Assembly: GCF_020700235.1 (NCBI RefSeq)
Contig: NZ_CP085301.1
Span: forward strand, 1,426,001-1,490,000
Origin: Haladaptatus pallidirubidus
Lineage (GTDB): Archaea > Halobacteriota > Halobacteria > Halobacteriales > Haladaptataceae
DNA length: 64,000 bases
Reading direction: 5' to 3'
The notes beneath the pieces are model-generated. The model was given only the letters and a program-made list of their open reading frames with translations, was not told the origin of the DNA and did no database searches. How positions within the stretch are numbered: the stretch's first letter is position 1; every line of letters begins with the position of its first letter. Shown piece by piece: positions 43,329 through 53,426 of the stretch. The position numbers and the translations under genes were made by a program.

Positions 43329-43595
43329 TCGTGACCAGCCTGTCTCCCACTGTTTCCCCGTGGTTTATAAATTTTTATCAGAAGGCCTGAAAAGCGGTAG
43401 AACCGGCGATAAATAGACCGAAAACCAATAATTATTAAAATTTAGTGAATATATGTTTTATTTTGGTTGTGGCCACGCTCGAGAGAGTTGGCATACCGAT
43501 GTGCCGCATGCCCGGCAGTATGATGGTCAAATCAACTGTATTTGAACTTCTTATCTGGGATCATTATACCATGGATAATTTAAATATACTCGCTA
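43329..43595. other. Spacer without gene, AT-rich
   Basis: AT-rich DNA with runs such as ATAATTATTAAAATTTAG near 43430-43445. It would hold the promoter of the small membrane operon and the terminator of the asparagine-synthase-like gene. I see no gene or repeat here. Confidence 0.5.
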
Positions 43596-45374
43596 TCACG
43601 CTGGTACGCTTTGGCCCGCGGACGGACGGAGCGTGTCCAGGTGCTTCTGCAACCAGAGTTCGACGGTCGTTAGCGCTGAAATTGGCTTGATGTAATCTCC
43701 TCGTTCGTCCAGATGCTCGCGCTGGAGGTCGCGTATCCCGTCCGAATTGAAAATGTCGCGGGTGCAGGCGTCGTCGAGGAGGTCGTTGATGAACGCTTGC
43801 ATCTTGGTATCCGTCCGATACCAAATGCCCATCTGCGACGTGGTTTGGCCGAAAACTCGCTTTTTCACGTTGTCCGTGACGAATCCCGCCGCGTGAAGCG
43901 CGAGCGGAGAGGTCGGCGGGCGGTTCGTCCGGTTGTACGGTACGTTCGCCGCAGCTCCGGCGACTCGACGGGCGACTTCTAGTTTGAGCGGCGCGACGGC
44001 GGACGGAACCTTGCCGCGAGTGCCGGGAATCGAACCGATTCGATACCGATCGTACGGCATTCGCGCGACGTGGTTCATGAACTTCCCGTCCGCGAACGGG
44101 ACGCGAGTTCCGGCTTGACTTCGATAGAGGCGATTCGACCGGAAGTGGGAGTCCGCAAAAATTTCCCACAGTGCGTCGAGCGTCCTGTGTTCTCGTCGGG
44201 GCTGTGTGCTTCTTTCGACCACGCGTCCGAGCGATTGGTTTGGGGAAACATCCGCGGAAAGGAGGGTTTGCACGTCAGCGGGGGATAACTGACTTTTTAG
44301 GACTGAGAGGGCGTCAACCGGTTGTTTTCCGGTCAGATACGAGCGATACATCACGTCGCCGAAAAATTCGCCTTGACTGCTTCCTTCGAACAGCACGTCT
44401 ACCTGTCCGGAGACGCTGTTCAACGAGGGCGCGAGATTGACGAAAAACGACCACTGTAACATCCCGTCCATGATGTCCACGCCGCGTTCGATGGCGTTCA
44501 CGAACTCTTCGACGGAGTAGTCGTGAAACTGGTTCGGAAGTTCGAGCGAGTCGGCGACGCGCTCCGCACCGATTCGGTCTTCCTGCGTCGCAGAATTGTC
44601 GTAGGTGAACGTCTGAACGGGGCCGATTTCGTCTTTCAGCGCGGCGGCGAGCGTCCTGCTGTCCAGTCCGCCGGAGAGCCACACCCCCGCTCGTCCATCG
44701 ATAGTGTCCGCGACGTTGCCGACGACCTCGCGGTAGCGTCGAACTGCCTCATCGACGTACCCCTCCTGTGGCGCGATGCCGAAGTCGGGTTCCCAGTATC
44801 GCTGCGTCTTGACGTTACCATTTTCGTGGTGTAGGTAGGTGGCGGGCCGAAGCGAACGAACGTCCGAAACGAGCGTTTTTCGACCGTACACGTACCCCAT
44901 GTGGAGCAAGTCGCTCACCCCCCGTTCGTCCACTCGCGGGTCGTGCAGTTGCGTGACGAGCGATTTGAGTCCGCTTCCGAACAGGAATCCGTTAACCATC
45001 GAGTAGTAGCACGGTCGCGTCCCGATTTTGTCGGTTGCGACCACGGTAGAGGTTCGGTCAGCGACTGCAAGCAGAAACGGGCCACTGAGTTCCGGAAGCG
45101 TGCGATCCGGGTCGGCAAGCACCCGTTCGAAGATTTCGGCGGTCGAAAGCCCCAACTCGGCGCGATTCGACACCACGCCGTGAAGGACGCCGATCCGGTC
45201 GCCGTCTCGCCACGTCGTCCATCCGCGTGCGTCTCGCTCGCCGTGGTGAACGAGTCCGATACGATAGTCGCCAGTCGAGAGTTCGGCGGTTCCATACCAC
45301 GATTCGTCGTCCATCGCGTCTACCATCTCGCCGATAGCACGACTGCTGACGGTACCACCAGTTACGCCGGGCAT
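43596..45374 (-). CDS. Asparagine-synthase-related protein without the glutaminase cysteine
   Basis: A 592-residue protein. The N-terminal Ntn-like domain (about 1-190) is that of class II amidotransferases, but the protein starts MPGVTGG and has no Cys at position 2, so it cannot hydrolyse glutamine in the normal way. The C-terminal ATP-PPi synthetase domain has the pyrophosphate loop WLSGGLDSRTLAAAL and YDNSATQEDRIGAERVAD. It may use free ammonia or activate a carboxylate for another nucleophile, as other family members do in glycan or natural-product pathways. ATG 45374 is chosen; ATG 45392 adds six residues. No partner gene adjoins it. Confidence 0.85.
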   Translation of the reverse strand: MPGVTGGTVSSRAIGEMVDAMDDESWYGTAELSTGDYRIGLVHHGERDARGWTTWRDGDRIGVLHGVVSNRAELGLSTAEIFERVLADPDRTLPELSGPFLLAVADRTSTVVATDKIGTRPCYYSMVNGFLFGSGLKSLVTQLHDPRVDERGVSDLLHMGYVYGRKTLVSDVRSLRPATYLHHENGNVKTQRYWEPDFGIAPQEGYVDEAVRRYREVVGNVADTIDGRAGVWLSGGLDSRTLAAALKDEIGPVQTFTYDNSATQEDRIGAERVADSLELPNQFHDYSVEEFVNAIERGVDIMDGMLQWSFFVNLAPSLNSVSGQVDVLFEGSSQGEFFGDVMYRSYLTGKQPVDALSVLKSQLSPADVQTLLSADVSPNQSLGRVVERSTQPRREHRTLDALWEIFADSHFRSNRLYRSQAGTRVPFADGKFMNHVARMPYDRYRIGSIPGTRGKVPSAVAPLKLEVARRVAGAAANVPYNRTNRPPTSPLALHAAGFVTDNVKKRVFGQTTSQMGIWYRTDTKMQAFINDLLDDACTRDIFNSDGIRDLQREHLDERGDYIKPISALTTVELWLQKHLDTLRPSAGQSVPA

Positions 45375-45511
45375 AGCAAAACGGTTCACCACTGCCTATA
45401 TTGTTATGAGACGCCTTCGGGGGAATTAGACCGCACCTTCGGCGAATGGTAGGCCAACAAAAAGGAGGTTGAGTTGGTCTACTTCGGTCAATTGGTCAAT
45501 CGTTCGAACAG

Positions 45512-45709
45512 CTAGTTCGATTCGGTTGTCGCGTCTTGTGCGACGACGAGATCGAAGGAATCACAGTCGGGTTCGTCATCGGGCGTCAGATACCCCTCGG
45601 CGAAGCCAGTGTACGCCTGTCCGCCTTCGACTTCCACGTCGAACGTCGGGTCGGCAAGCCGCTCGACGGCCGTGCCGTCCGAGTCTGGTCTCCGCTGAAA
45701 GATAGCCGT
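45512..45709 (-). pseudogene. C-terminal gene fragment without a start
   Basis: A minus-strand frame of 65 codons with good haloarchaeal coding character: TAVERLADPTFDVEVEGGQA, YTGFAEGYLTPDDEPDCDSF, then DLVVAQDATTESN and TAG. It begins right after a TGA and has no ATG; the first GTG is 28 codons in. The acidic composition suggests the tail of an extracellular protein that lost its front. The family is not recognised. The remaining spacer up to 45822 has nothing else. Confidence 0.4.
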
Positions 45710-45822
45710 TCAGTTATCGACCGCGGGCCGTTCCGTATTCCGTCGTTAGGAGTGGCGCGGCCGATTGCTGTAAGGCGTGCCGGGTTCAGGAGGTTCTTGG
45801 TGCCTGCGCGGGACGAACTACC

Positions 45823-47145
45823 ATGCCAAGAATACCAAAATCGGTCGCCGGAGACGCCGTCACGAGCACGGAATCGTGGGACACTCTCGAAGCGCTCGTC
45901 TCCGTCGGCAACCGGATGGCGGGGCAGTCGGGCGAAGCGGAGGGCGCGGAAATCATCGCGGCGACCTTCGAGCGCGGCGGCGTGCGCGCCGTCGAAATCG
46001 ACGAGTTCGAGATTCCCGGTTGGTGGCGCGGGTCGTCCTCGCTTTCGGTCGGTGGCGAGACTCTCACGGCAGATCACGAGGTCGTCGCGCTCCCCGGAAC
46101 GCCGAGCGGCGAGGCGACGGGCGAACTCGTGGACGTCGGCTACGGGCTCGCCGAGGATTTCGAGAAACACGATTTGGACGGCAAAATCGTGATGGCCTCC
46201 AGCGAGACGCCGGAGGACCGCGGGCGCTGGATTCATCGGATGGAAAAATACGTCTGTGCGGCGAACGCGGGTGCGGTCGGATTCGTCTTCCGAAACCACG
46301 TCGATGGTTGTCTTCCCCCGACGGGGGAAATCGGCTACCACAACCGCCCCGGTCCGATTCCGGCGGTCGGCGTCTCCGCCGAAGTCGGGGCACGACTGCT
46401 CCGCGAGCACGAAAATGATGACGCGACGGTCTCCGTCGAGTGCCGAAACGAGCCGACGAGTTCCAGAAACGTCGAGGCGGTCGTCGGCCCTGACACGGAC
46501 GACGAAGTGCTCGTCACCGCCCACATCGATGCTCACGACATCAGCGAGGGCGCGAACGACAATGGGGCGGGAAGCGCGCTCGTCGCCGAAATCGGGCGGA
46601 TACTGAGACAGGTCGAACTGGATACCCGGGTTCGACTCGTCACCTTTGGGTCGGAGGAAATCGGCCTCTATGGCGCGTACCACTGGACCGAAACGCACGA
46701 TCTCGATTCGGTGAAGTGCGTCATCAACATCGATGGCGCGGGAAACTCCCGAAATCTCGGCGTCGGAACGAACGGGTTCGCCGAACTCGGCGAAACGTTC
46801 GAAGAAGTGACCGAAGACATGCAAGTCCCGCATTCGACGCACGACGGAATCAGTCCGCACGGCGATCAGTGGGCGTTCGTGCAGGAAGGCGTTCCATCCG
46901 TAATGGCTTACTCGCGTTCGGGGGGAAGCGGACGCGGCTGGGGCCACACGCACGCCGACACGCTGGATAAACTCGACATCCGCGACCTGCGGGCGATGGC
47001 GCTCGTTCTCTCGAACGCGGTCGTCGCGGCTGCGGAAGAAGAACGCGAGATTCCGCACAAACCCCGCGAGCAGATTCGGGACGGCATCGACGAGGGCTAC
47101 GTCGAGGAGTTGAAACTCGGCGGTCGGTGGCCATACGACAAGTGA
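45823..47145 (+). CDS. M28-family zinc aminopeptidase with PA domain
   Basis: A 440-residue di-zinc aminopeptidase, cytoplasmic as no signal is seen. A PA-type domain (about 95-205, GELVDVGYGLAEDFE...GRWIHRMEKY) is inserted before the catalytic core. Metal ligands are in TAHIDAHDISEGANDNGAGS (His and bridging Asp), GSEEIGLYG (catalytic and ligand Glu), INIDGAG (Asp) and WGHTHADT (His). It removes N-terminal residues from peptides. A stand-alone gene. Confidence 0.93.
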   Translation: MPRIPKSVAGDAVTSTESWDTLEALVSVGNRMAGQSGEAEGAEIIAATFERGGVRAVEIDEFEIPGWWRGSSSLSVGGETLTADHEVVALPGTPSGEATGELVDVGYGLAEDFEKHDLDGKIVMASSETPEDRGRWIHRMEKYVCAANAGAVGFVFRNHVDGCLPPTGEIGYHNRPGPIPAVGVSAEVGARLLREHENDDATVSVECRNEPTSSRNVEAVVGPDTDDEVLVTAHIDAHDISEGANDNGAGSALVAEIGRILRQVELDTRVRLVTFGSEEIGLYGAYHWTETHDLDSVKCVINIDGAGNSRNLGVGTNGFAELGETFEEVTEDMQVPHSTHDGISPHGDQWAFVQEGVPSVMAYSRSGGSGRGWGHTHADTLDKLDIRDLRAMALVLSNAVVAAAEEEREIPHKPREQIRDGIDEGYVEELKLGGRWPYDK

Positions 47146-47250
47146 CTTGGGTCGGGTGACACCGTCCGAGAATCGGCTTCCGTCCCCCGAATAGCACCAC
47201 CATGCCAATGCAAGCATGGAGCCTTTTACCCGTAAGCGCCGTTTTTATGT

Positions 47251-47451
47251 ATGATGACCACCATCGACCTCAGTGACAGCGACATCAACCGTCTCGTTTC
47301 GATACTGTCGGAATACCAGATGCAGACGGGGAAGGACGTCGAAGACCTGCTCGAAACGTTTCAGCAAGAGAAACAGGAACCGGAAGAGGTGTACTCGACG
47401 TCGATGCAACCGCCCGACGAGAGCAACGAAAACGAGTCGTCGTGGGAGTAG
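47251..47451 (+). CDS. Small acidic protein, unknown function
   Basis: A 66-residue protein, with starts at 47251 or 47254 (two consecutive ATGs). One amphipathic helix (SDINRLVSILSEYQMQTG) is followed by an acidic, Gln/Glu-rich disordered tail. The composition is strongly haloarchaeal, which supports a real gene. Its neighbour is the M28 peptidase 105 bases upstream. No family known. Confidence 0.6.
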   Translation: MMTTIDLSDSDINRLVSILSEYQMQTGKDVEDLLETFQQEKQEPEEVYSTSMQPPDESNENESSWE

Positions 47452-47491
47452 AATGAGAAAGGTCAGGGGAATGGACGCGAAAGTGTCGGGC

Positions 47492-48019
47492 TTACACCAA
47501 CGTGGTCGGGCGTTTCGACAGATAATCGAAGACGGCCCCGAGTGCGAACCCGTAGGCGAAGTGAGAGAGCAGGGTCAACACGAGATACAGCACGAGCAGG
47601 AAGCCGGTGTAGCCGTCGTAGAACGCGAGGGCGAATCCGGTCCAGAGGACGAACCCGTAGGGGATGCCCTTCGTGGCGTACTTTTCGCCCGGCAGGTACG
47701 AACCGATGGAGGCGAACAGAAGCGGCCACGTCACCATTCCGCCGCCGAGGAAGACGAGGTAGCCGACCGCCGCCGGATTCGCGGGAAATAGCACCCCGGT
47801 TCCGGTGAGGTCGGCGAGAACCGCGAACGAGTTCAAATCGAACGCGTTCAGGGTTGCCGCGACCATGAGAACCGCGGTCATGACCGCGGTGCCGACCAAA
47901 CCGCCGACGGCGCCGATGAAGCCGTCCACGACGATTCCGGTGAGGCTGTCGAAATCCGGTTCGGCGGTACCCTCGCTCACATCGACGTCCACGACGGGTT
48001 GGGTGTCATTATCTGCCAT
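47492..48019 (-). CDS. DUF6789-type membrane protein next to the oxidase operon
   Basis: A 175-residue protein. The acidic N-terminus (about 35 residues) is followed by four helices, around VGGLVGTAVMTAVLMVAATL, VGYLVFLGGGMVTWPLLFAS, VLWTGFALAFYDGYTGFLL and LVLTLLSHFAYGFALGAV. It has the same order and motifs as the protein at 55860-56351, its paralogue. Both lie divergent from, or next to, terminal oxidase genes, which suggests a role in oxidase assembly or function. ATG 48019 is used; ATG 48046 adds nine residues. Confidence 0.75.
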   Translation of the reverse strand: MADNDTQPVVDVDVSEGTAEPDFDSLTGIVVDGFIGAVGGLVGTAVMTAVLMVAATLNAFDLNSFAVLADLTGTGVLFPANPAAVGYLVFLGGGMVTWPLLFASIGSYLPGEKYATKGIPYGFVLWTGFALAFYDGYTGFLLVLYLVLTLLSHFAYGFALGAVFDYLSKRPTTLV

Positions 48020-48108
48020 GTGGAATGGTACCACTTCGAGTGACAAAAATCTTCTCGGTCCAAGCTCCGAAACTCCTAAGATAATGGAAGATCATTAATA
48101 ATAACGGG

Positions 48109-48879
48109 ATGCTGGAGCACATCCGCCTTTTCCCACTTCACGACGGTGCGAGCGGCCTCATTCCACGCGGAACGCGTGCGGAGGTGTTCCAGCAAATTTT
48201 CGGCGTGTTCCTCCTCCTCGGTATTCTCGTAAGCGTCGTCGTCATCGGCTACATGCTCTACACGGCGTATTCGTATCGGGACGGCAACGGAACGCACGAG
48301 TTCGACCCGCCGAGACTCGGCGAACTTCCAACCGGCAGCGACGGCGGACGAAAATTGCTCTTTTCGTTCGCTCTGAGCGGCATCATAGTCGTTTCGCTCG
48401 TTCTTTGGACCTATGGAACGCTCCTCTACGTCGAAGACGACACGTCGGTCGAAAATCAGGACGCGATGCACGTCGAAGTCGTCGGCTCGCAGTTCAACTG
48501 GGAGTTCGTCTATCCGAATGGACACGAGACCAGCACGCTCCGAGTTCCGGAAGGGAAGACGGTTCGGCTCACCGTCACGTCCACCGACGTGTTCCACACG
48601 TTCGGCGTCCCCGAGCTACGCGTAAAGACGGACGCGATACCGGGACAGCAGACCGATACGTGGTTCGTCGCGGACGAGACGGGAACCTACGAGGTTCGGT
48701 GTTTCGAACTCTGCGGCGCGGGCCACTCCTACATGACCGCTGATGTCGTGGTGATGGAGCGTGGTGAGTACCAATCGTGGTATGAAAACACCGACGATTC
48801 GGCGAACAATTCGACGGGCAACTCCGTGAACAACCCTTCGAACAGCTCTGTAAATCAGATGGAAACCAGCTCAGCATGA
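48109..48879 (+). CDS. coxB: Cytochrome c oxidase subunit II (CuA)
   Basis: A 256-residue subunit that accepts electrons from a soluble or halocyanin-type donor. Two N-terminal helices are followed by a cupredoxin domain with the complete CuA site: [18 protein letters not shown] (His) and [12 protein letters not shown] (two Cys, Glu, His, Met). The tail after 225 is Asn/Ser-rich and disordered. There is no heme c domain. The stop overlaps the start of the subunit I-III fusion by 4 bases, so these are coupled. Confidence 0.96.
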   Translation: MLEHIRLFPLHDGASGLIPRGTRAEVFQQIFGVFLLLGILVSVVVIGYMLYTAYSYRDGNGTHEFDPPRLGELPTGSDGGRKLLFSFALSGIIVVSLVLWTYGTLLYVEDDTSVENQDAMHVEVVGSQFNWEFVYPNGHETSTLRVPEGKTVRLTVTSTDVFHTFGVPELRVKTDAIPGQQTDTWFVADETGTYEVRCFELCGAGHSYMTADVVVMERGEYQSWYENTDDSANNSTGNSVNNPSNSSVNQMETSSA

Positions 48880-51347
48880 CCGATGAAACCCACGCCCACG
48901 GTGCATTTCCCCCGACGAGTTCCATCCGACGATGGCTCGTCACGACGAACCACAAAGATGTGGGTATCCTCTACACGATTACCGCCCTCTTTTTCCTCGT
49001 ATTCGGCGGAATTCTGGCGCTGTTGATGCGACTTCAGTTGTGGACGCCGGGAATCGGAATTCTCTCTTCGATGTCGTACAATCAGGCCGTCTCAACCCAC
49101 GGGCTCATCATGATTTTCTGGTTCCTCTCGCCCTTTGCGTTCGGCTTCGCGAACTACGTCGTTCCGCTCCAAATCGGCGCGAAAGACCTCGCGTTTCCGC
49201 GACTCAACGCGCTGTCGTACTGGCTCTACCTCTTTTCTGGAATCCTGCTCGGCGTCTCCTTCTTCCAAGGCGGGAGTTTGGCCGGGGGGTGGACGATGTA
49301 CGCGCCGCTGAACCTTCCTGTCTACACGCCAAACATCGGGGCATCGACGGCGGTGCTGGCGCTGATACTGTTCGTCGCCTCGGTGACGGTTTCATCCGTG
49401 AACTTTCTGACGACGATGCACCGAATGCGCGCGGAAGGGATGACCCTCTGGCGGATGCCGCTGTTTTCGTGGACGATTTTGCTCACGGTGTGGATGATGC
49501 TGTTCGCGTTCGCGGCGCTTCTCGCGGCGTTGCTCATCCTCGCCTCCGACCGACTGCTCGGGACGACCTACTTCACCGCACAGGCGGGCGGGTCGATTCT
49601 CTGGGCGCACCTGTTTTGGTTTTTCGGCCACCCCGAGGTGTACATCGTCTTTTTCCCGGCCGTTGGCGTGATGGCGGAAACGTTCCAGACGTTCACCGGC
49701 AGGCGACTCGTCGGACGAAAATGGTTCATCTTGGCGATGATTCTCGTGGCAATTCAGAGTTTCATGGTCTGGATGCACCACATGTTCCTGACAAGCATCA
49801 ACCTTCAAATCAAAACTCTGTTCATGGCGACGACCATCGGTATCTCGCTTCCCTTCGACCTGATGGTATTCGCGCTCATCTACACGATGATTAAAGGTCG
49901 CGTTCGATTCGTCACTCCGTTTCTGTTCTCGTTCGGCGCGCTTTTACTGTTCATTCTCGGCGGCGTTACGGGTGTTTTCCTCGGCGCAGTCGTCCTCGAC
50001 TACGAGTTTCGGGGTACTTACTGGGTCGTCGCGCACTTTCACTACGTGATGGTCGGCGGCGTGACGGCGCTCGTCGGCGGTCTCTACTACTGGTTCCCGA
50101 AGATGTCGGGGAAGATGTACGACGAGTTCCTCGGTAAGGTTCACTTCGCGATGTACTTCGTCGGCTTCAACCTCCTCTACTTCCCGATGTTCATCGCGTG
50201 GGAGACACCGCGACGGGATTTCGTCTACGACCCGGCGTTTATCCCGTGGCACCAACTGTCCACCGTCGGCGCGTTCATCCTCGGAACATCGTTCCTCGTG
50301 ATGTTCTACAACCTCTCGAAAAGTCTCGTTGCGGGCGACCCTGCAGACGGCAATCCGTGGTCGTACTCGACGACGACCGAATGGGCAATTCCCTCGCCAC
50401 CGCCGCTCGAAAATTTCCCCGGCGTTCCGAGCTTCGCGGACGGGACGCTTCGATTTACACGCGAGACGAGCGGGGAGCGAACCGCGTTAGACAGCGGAGT
50501 CGCGGACGGAGCGACCGACGGGGGGATGGTTGCATACGAAAGCGCACGAACACAGGCGACTCGCAGTGGCCGCGGCGGACACGACGAAGACCACGCGAGC
50601 ATCTGGCCCGTCGTCGTCAGCGTCGGTGCCTTTTTCACGTTTCTTGGACTGTCGGGATTCGAGCAAGGCCAACTCACCGGTGGAATCGCGTATCTCGTCG
50701 CACTCGGCGGCGGACTCGCGCTCGGCGGGTTCGCGCTCGTCTCGATGGCCAGAGAGCGATTCCGCGGTCCGGAAGGGCCATTCGGCGAGAGTTGGCCCTT
50801 CGCGGGCGTGGAGAACACGAAACTCGGGATGTGGATTTTCCTCGCCTCCGACGTGGTGCTGTTCGGCGCGTTCATCGGTTCGTACGCGTTCATCCGCGTC
50901 GCGAGCGGGTGGGTGCAGTGGGAACCAGTTCCCCACGACCCGCTGCCCGGACTGGCGAACACCTACCTCCTGCTCACGAGTAGTTTCAGCATCGTGCTGG
51001 CGCTCGTCGCGGCGGAACGAAACAGCAAGCGCGGACTCGTCGCCAGCCTTCTCATCACGTTCGCCCTCGGAGTTGCCTTCCTCGTGAACAAGGCCCTCGA
51101 ATGGCAGGAGTTGTTCCACGAGGGATTGACGTTTTCCAGTAGCGTCCGAACTTCGACGTTCTACCTCACGACGGGACTGCACGCCGCGCACGTCATTGTC
51201 GGCCTGTTCATCGTGTTGTACCTCGTTGGCAGAGCGTGGAACGGGGCGTATCTGGACGACGAGAGACCGGTGGAGTACTTCGGCCTCTACTGGCACTTCG
51301 TGGACATCGTCTGGCTGTTCCTCTTCCCCCTGTTTTACATCCTGTAA
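48876..51347 (+). CDS. coxAC: Fused cytochrome c oxidase subunits I and III
   Basis: An 823-residue fusion. Residues 1-530 are subunit I with GAKDLAFPR (D channel), FFGHPEVYI (CuB His, Glu and Tyr), WMHHMF and VAHFHY. A polar linker (about 530-570) is followed by subunit III (from about 575, with the helix pair around [20 protein letters not shown] and the end [19 protein letters not shown]). The K-channel lysine that the other two subunit I genes here keep (AVKVFNW) is Met330 in this protein ([14 protein letters not shown]). It is coupled to coxB and followed two bases later by the subunit IV gene. Confidence 0.95.
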   Translation: MTDETHAHGAFPPTSSIRRWLVTTNHKDVGILYTITALFFLVFGGILALLMRLQLWTPGIGILSSMSYNQAVSTHGLIMIFWFLSPFAFGFANYVVPLQIGAKDLAFPRLNALSYWLYLFSGILLGVSFFQGGSLAGGWTMYAPLNLPVYTPNIGASTAVLALILFVASVTVSSVNFLTTMHRMRAEGMTLWRMPLFSWTILLTVWMMLFAFAALLAALLILASDRLLGTTYFTAQAGGSILWAHLFWFFGHPEVYIVFFPAVGVMAETFQTFTGRRLVGRKWFILAMILVAIQSFMVWMHHMFLTSINLQIKTLFMATTIGISLPFDLMVFALIYTMIKGRVRFVTPFLFSFGALLLFILGGVTGVFLGAVVLDYEFRGTYWVVAHFHYVMVGGVTALVGGLYYWFPKMSGKMYDEFLGKVHFAMYFVGFNLLYFPMFIAWETPRRDFVYDPAFIPWHQLSTVGAFILGTSFLVMFYNLSKSLVAGDPADGNPWSYSTTTEWAIPSPPPLENFPGVPSFADGTLRFTRETSGERTALDSGVADGATDGGMVAYESARTQATRSGRGGHDEDHASIWPVVVSVGAFFTFLGLSGFEQGQLTGGIAYLVALGGGLALGGFALVSMARERFRGPEGPFGESWPFAGVENTKLGMWIFLASDVVLFGAFIGSYAFIRVASGWVQWEPVPHDPLPGLANTYLLLTSSFSIVLALVAAERNSKRGLVASLLITFALGVAFLVNKALEWQELFHEGLTFSSSVRTSTFYLTTGLHAAHVIVGLFIVLYLVGRAWNGAYLDDERPVEYFGLYWHFVDIVWLFLFPLFYIL

Positions 51348-51349
51348 CC

Positions 51350-51610
51350 ATGACCGACGCAAAACTCTACACGACGATTTACATCGTGCTGTTCGCGATG
51401 GCGACCGTACAGGTTCTCGTCGAGTTCGCGGGATTCACGTACTGGACTGCCTTCGCAGCAATCATCGCGCTGTCGTTCACGAAAGCGCTGCTCGTCGCGG
51501 GCTACTACCAGCATCTCCGATCCGAACCGCGGTCGATTTCGCTTATCGTGCTGGTCGGCCTGCTCGCGGCGCTAGCGTTGACGCTCGCGGCGTCGTACTC
51601 GATTATGTGA
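51350..51610 (+). CDS. Cytochrome c oxidase subunit IV-like small membrane protein
   Basis: An 86-residue protein with three helices: TIYIVLFAMATVQVLVEFAG, AFAAIIALSFTKALLVAGYY and SLIVLVGLLAALALTLAASY. The helix-2 motif FTKALLVAGYYQHLRSEPRS is the usual signature of CoxD/subunit IV proteins. It ends the coxB-coxAC operon and probably stabilises it. The start at 51350 is two bases after the fusion gene stop. Confidence 0.9.
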   Translation: MTDAKLYTTIYIVLFAMATVQVLVEFAGFTYWTAFAAIIALSFTKALLVAGYYQHLRSEPRSISLIVLVGLLAALALTLAASYSIM

Positions 51611-51623
51611 CGTGGATGCACAT

Positions 51624-52082
51624 TCACGCCGTAACGAGTTTGAGCGTCACGACCGCGATAAACAGCACGCCCCACACCCACAGCGCCGCGAGCGTCGCCT
51701 GTGCGCTGTCCAACCCTCTAGAGCGGGTGGATTGGTAGGTTCCCCAAAAGACGTATCCGGCGAACAGCGCAATCGAGAGCGAAACGACCGCCAGCCACGC
51801 GGTTTGCCGCACTGACGCCGAAACGGCCGTTCCGCTGACGAACAGGATGGCCCCTGCGCCGATTCCGAGAGTGAGGAACAGAAAACAGAGCACCCAGACG
51901 GTCTGATTCGCGCCGACCGACCGAAGCAGTTCGAACTCGGCTTCGCCGTCGTTCCAATTCGCATCGGATCGTTTCGACGCGGTGTACTGCTGCCAATCCC
52001 TCCCGCGAATCAGTCCGAGACCGAGCAGGACGAGCAGGAATCCCATCACGAAGGCGCTGACGAAGTAGCTCGACGGTGCCAT
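51624..52082 (-). CDS. Four-helix membrane protein convergent with the oxidase operon
   Basis: A 152-residue membrane protein. Helices lie near SYFVSAFVMGFLLVLLGLGL, VWVLCFLFLTLGIGAGAILF, TAWLAVVSLSIALFAGYVFW and ALWVWGVLFIAVVTLKLV. The loop DWQQYTASKRSDANWNDGEA is soluble. It is found convergent with cox genes, which suggests a link to respiration, but no family motif was recognised. Confidence 0.65.
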   Translation of the reverse strand: MAPSSYFVSAFVMGFLLVLLGLGLIRGRDWQQYTASKRSDANWNDGEAEFELLRSVGANQTVWVLCFLFLTLGIGAGAILFVSGTAVSASVRQTAWLAVVSLSIALFAGYVFWGTYQSTRSRGLDSAQATLAALWVWGVLFIAVVTLKLVTA

Positions 52083-52147
52083 ACGTTATCATCTATCATT
52101 AGACTTCCAACCGCATAACTATTCGCCCGGCGGAATGTGAACTGCGA

Positions 52148-52903
52148 TCAGTCGGTTACTTCCTCACACAGTGCAGGGAGCACATTGGTCACATTCCCGC
52201 GAATATCGAAGTCGGCAACCGCGCTGAACGTTGTTTCGTCGAAGTTCACGACGGCGGTCGTCGCATTATTTCGCTCGGCGATTCGCGGCAGTGAGGCCGC
52301 CGGTTCGACGGAGAGCGACGACCCGATTGCGAGGAAAACGTCCGCTTCCCGCGATAGTTTGCGGGCGCGTTGGAGGTCGTTTTTCCCTAACTGCTCGCCG
52401 AACAGCACCACGTCCGGTTTGAAAATTCCGTCACAATCCCGACAGCGCGGCGCTCGCGCTCCCGATTCGACGCGTTCCCGAACCGGGCCAGCGTTGGTTC
52501 GGCGACCGCAGGAGTCGCAGACGACGTGGTGGGCGTTGCCGTGCAGTTCGATGAGTTCGGCGGATGTCGCGGCCGCGCTCTCGTGTAGACCGTCGGTGTT
52601 CTGCGTGACGAGCGCGTGGAGGTAGCTTCCCTCGGCGAGTTCGCGGAGTGCGTCGTGGGCGGGATTGGGTTTGATTCCGTCCCCGAACATCGTTTTGTGA
52701 AGTTCGACGCGGTCTTCCCAGAATCCCGCAGGGTCGTTGCGGAATCGGCGGTAATGAAAATCCTCAGGGTCGAAGCGGCTCCAGATGCCGGAGTCGCTCC
52801 GAAAATCCGGTATTCCCGATTCGGTACTTATACCCGCACCGGTAAGCACGACGACGGATTCGGCGTCTCGGACGTTCGCCGCGAGGGGTGCGACCTGTTC
52901 CAT
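52148..52903 (-). CDS. Sir2-family NAD-dependent protein deacylase
   Basis: A 251-residue deacylase. It has the NAD-binding loop VVLTGAGISTESGIPDFR (GAGIS at 22-26), the TQNTDGLH motif (100-107), the catalytic His121 in ELHG, and a zinc ribbon CDSCGRR...CRDCDG. Then follow VLFGEQL and GSSLSVEPAASLP. The likely job is removal of acetyl or other acyl groups from lysine in DNA-binding proteins or enzymes. It has no operon partner; UspA lies upstream in the other direction. Confidence 0.95.
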   Translation of the reverse strand: MEQVAPLAANVRDAESVVVLTGAGISTESGIPDFRSDSGIWSRFDPEDFHYRRFRNDPAGFWEDRVELHKTMFGDGIKPNPAHDALRELAEGSYLHALVTQNTDGLHESAAATSAELIELHGNAHHVVCDSCGRRTNAGPVRERVESGARAPRCRDCDGIFKPDVVLFGEQLGKNDLQRARKLSREADVFLAIGSSLSVEPAASLPRIAERNNATTAVVNFDETTFSAVADFDIRGNVTNVLPALCEEVTD

Positions 52904-53027
52904 ACGTCTGTATCAGGAGCGGCGGAGTTGAATAGCTGTGGAAGTTTCGGCGAGCGTTCGACGCGGAAAAGTATCATCATTTTTCCCTGCCATCCACTTT
53001 ATATCACCCCCGGTTCTCTTTCCGCGC

Positions 53028-53426
53028 ATGACCCACATCGTCGTCGGAACCGACAGCACCGAGACGAGCGAGAAAATCTGTGCGTATCTCCGGTCGCGGC
53101 TCGACGGGAACGAGTCCATCTCGGTTCTCAACTCGCTCCACGGTGGTAACGACGAGGAGAAAGTGAGGGACGGACAGGAAGCCCTGTCGGTCTTCGAGGA
53201 ACAACTGGCGGAACTCGCGACCGTCGAGACGGAACAGAACACGGCGGCCAGCGACCCGGCGCACGACATCCTCACGCTCGCGGACGCAGAGGACGCCGAC
53301 GAAATAATCATCGGGCTGAGTCAAAAGCGAAGTCCGGCCCAGAAGGTGCTGTTCGGCAGTATCACCCAATCCGTGCTTACGCAGACGGACCATCCGGTCG
53401 TTGGTGTTCCGCTGAAACCTGACTGA
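53028..53426 (+). CDS. UspA-like protein with reduced ATP motif
   Basis: A 132-residue Usp-fold protein, MTHIVVGTDSTETSEKIC at the start and GLSQKRSPAQKVLFGSITQS near the end. The second signature differs from the usual GxxGxxxxxxxxxG-S (first glycines replaced), so ATP binding is doubtful, as in the non-nucleotide Usp class. A TATA-like TTTATATCACC at 52999-53009 lies about 20 bases upstream, which points to a leaderless or nearly leaderless message. Divergent from Sir2. Confidence 0.85.
   Translation: MTHIVVGTDSTETSEKICAYLRSRLDGNESISVLNSLHGGNDEEKVRDGQEALSVFEEQLAELATVETEQNTAASDPAHDILTLADAEDADEIIIGLSQKRSPAQKVLFGSITQSVLTQTDHPVVGVPLKPD

Noticed and set aside
45586..47217. A 543-residue minus-strand frame over the M28 peptidase
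   Set aside because: Shadow of the peptidase; its composition is Arg/Asp-rich and the plus-strand frame has all catalytic residues.
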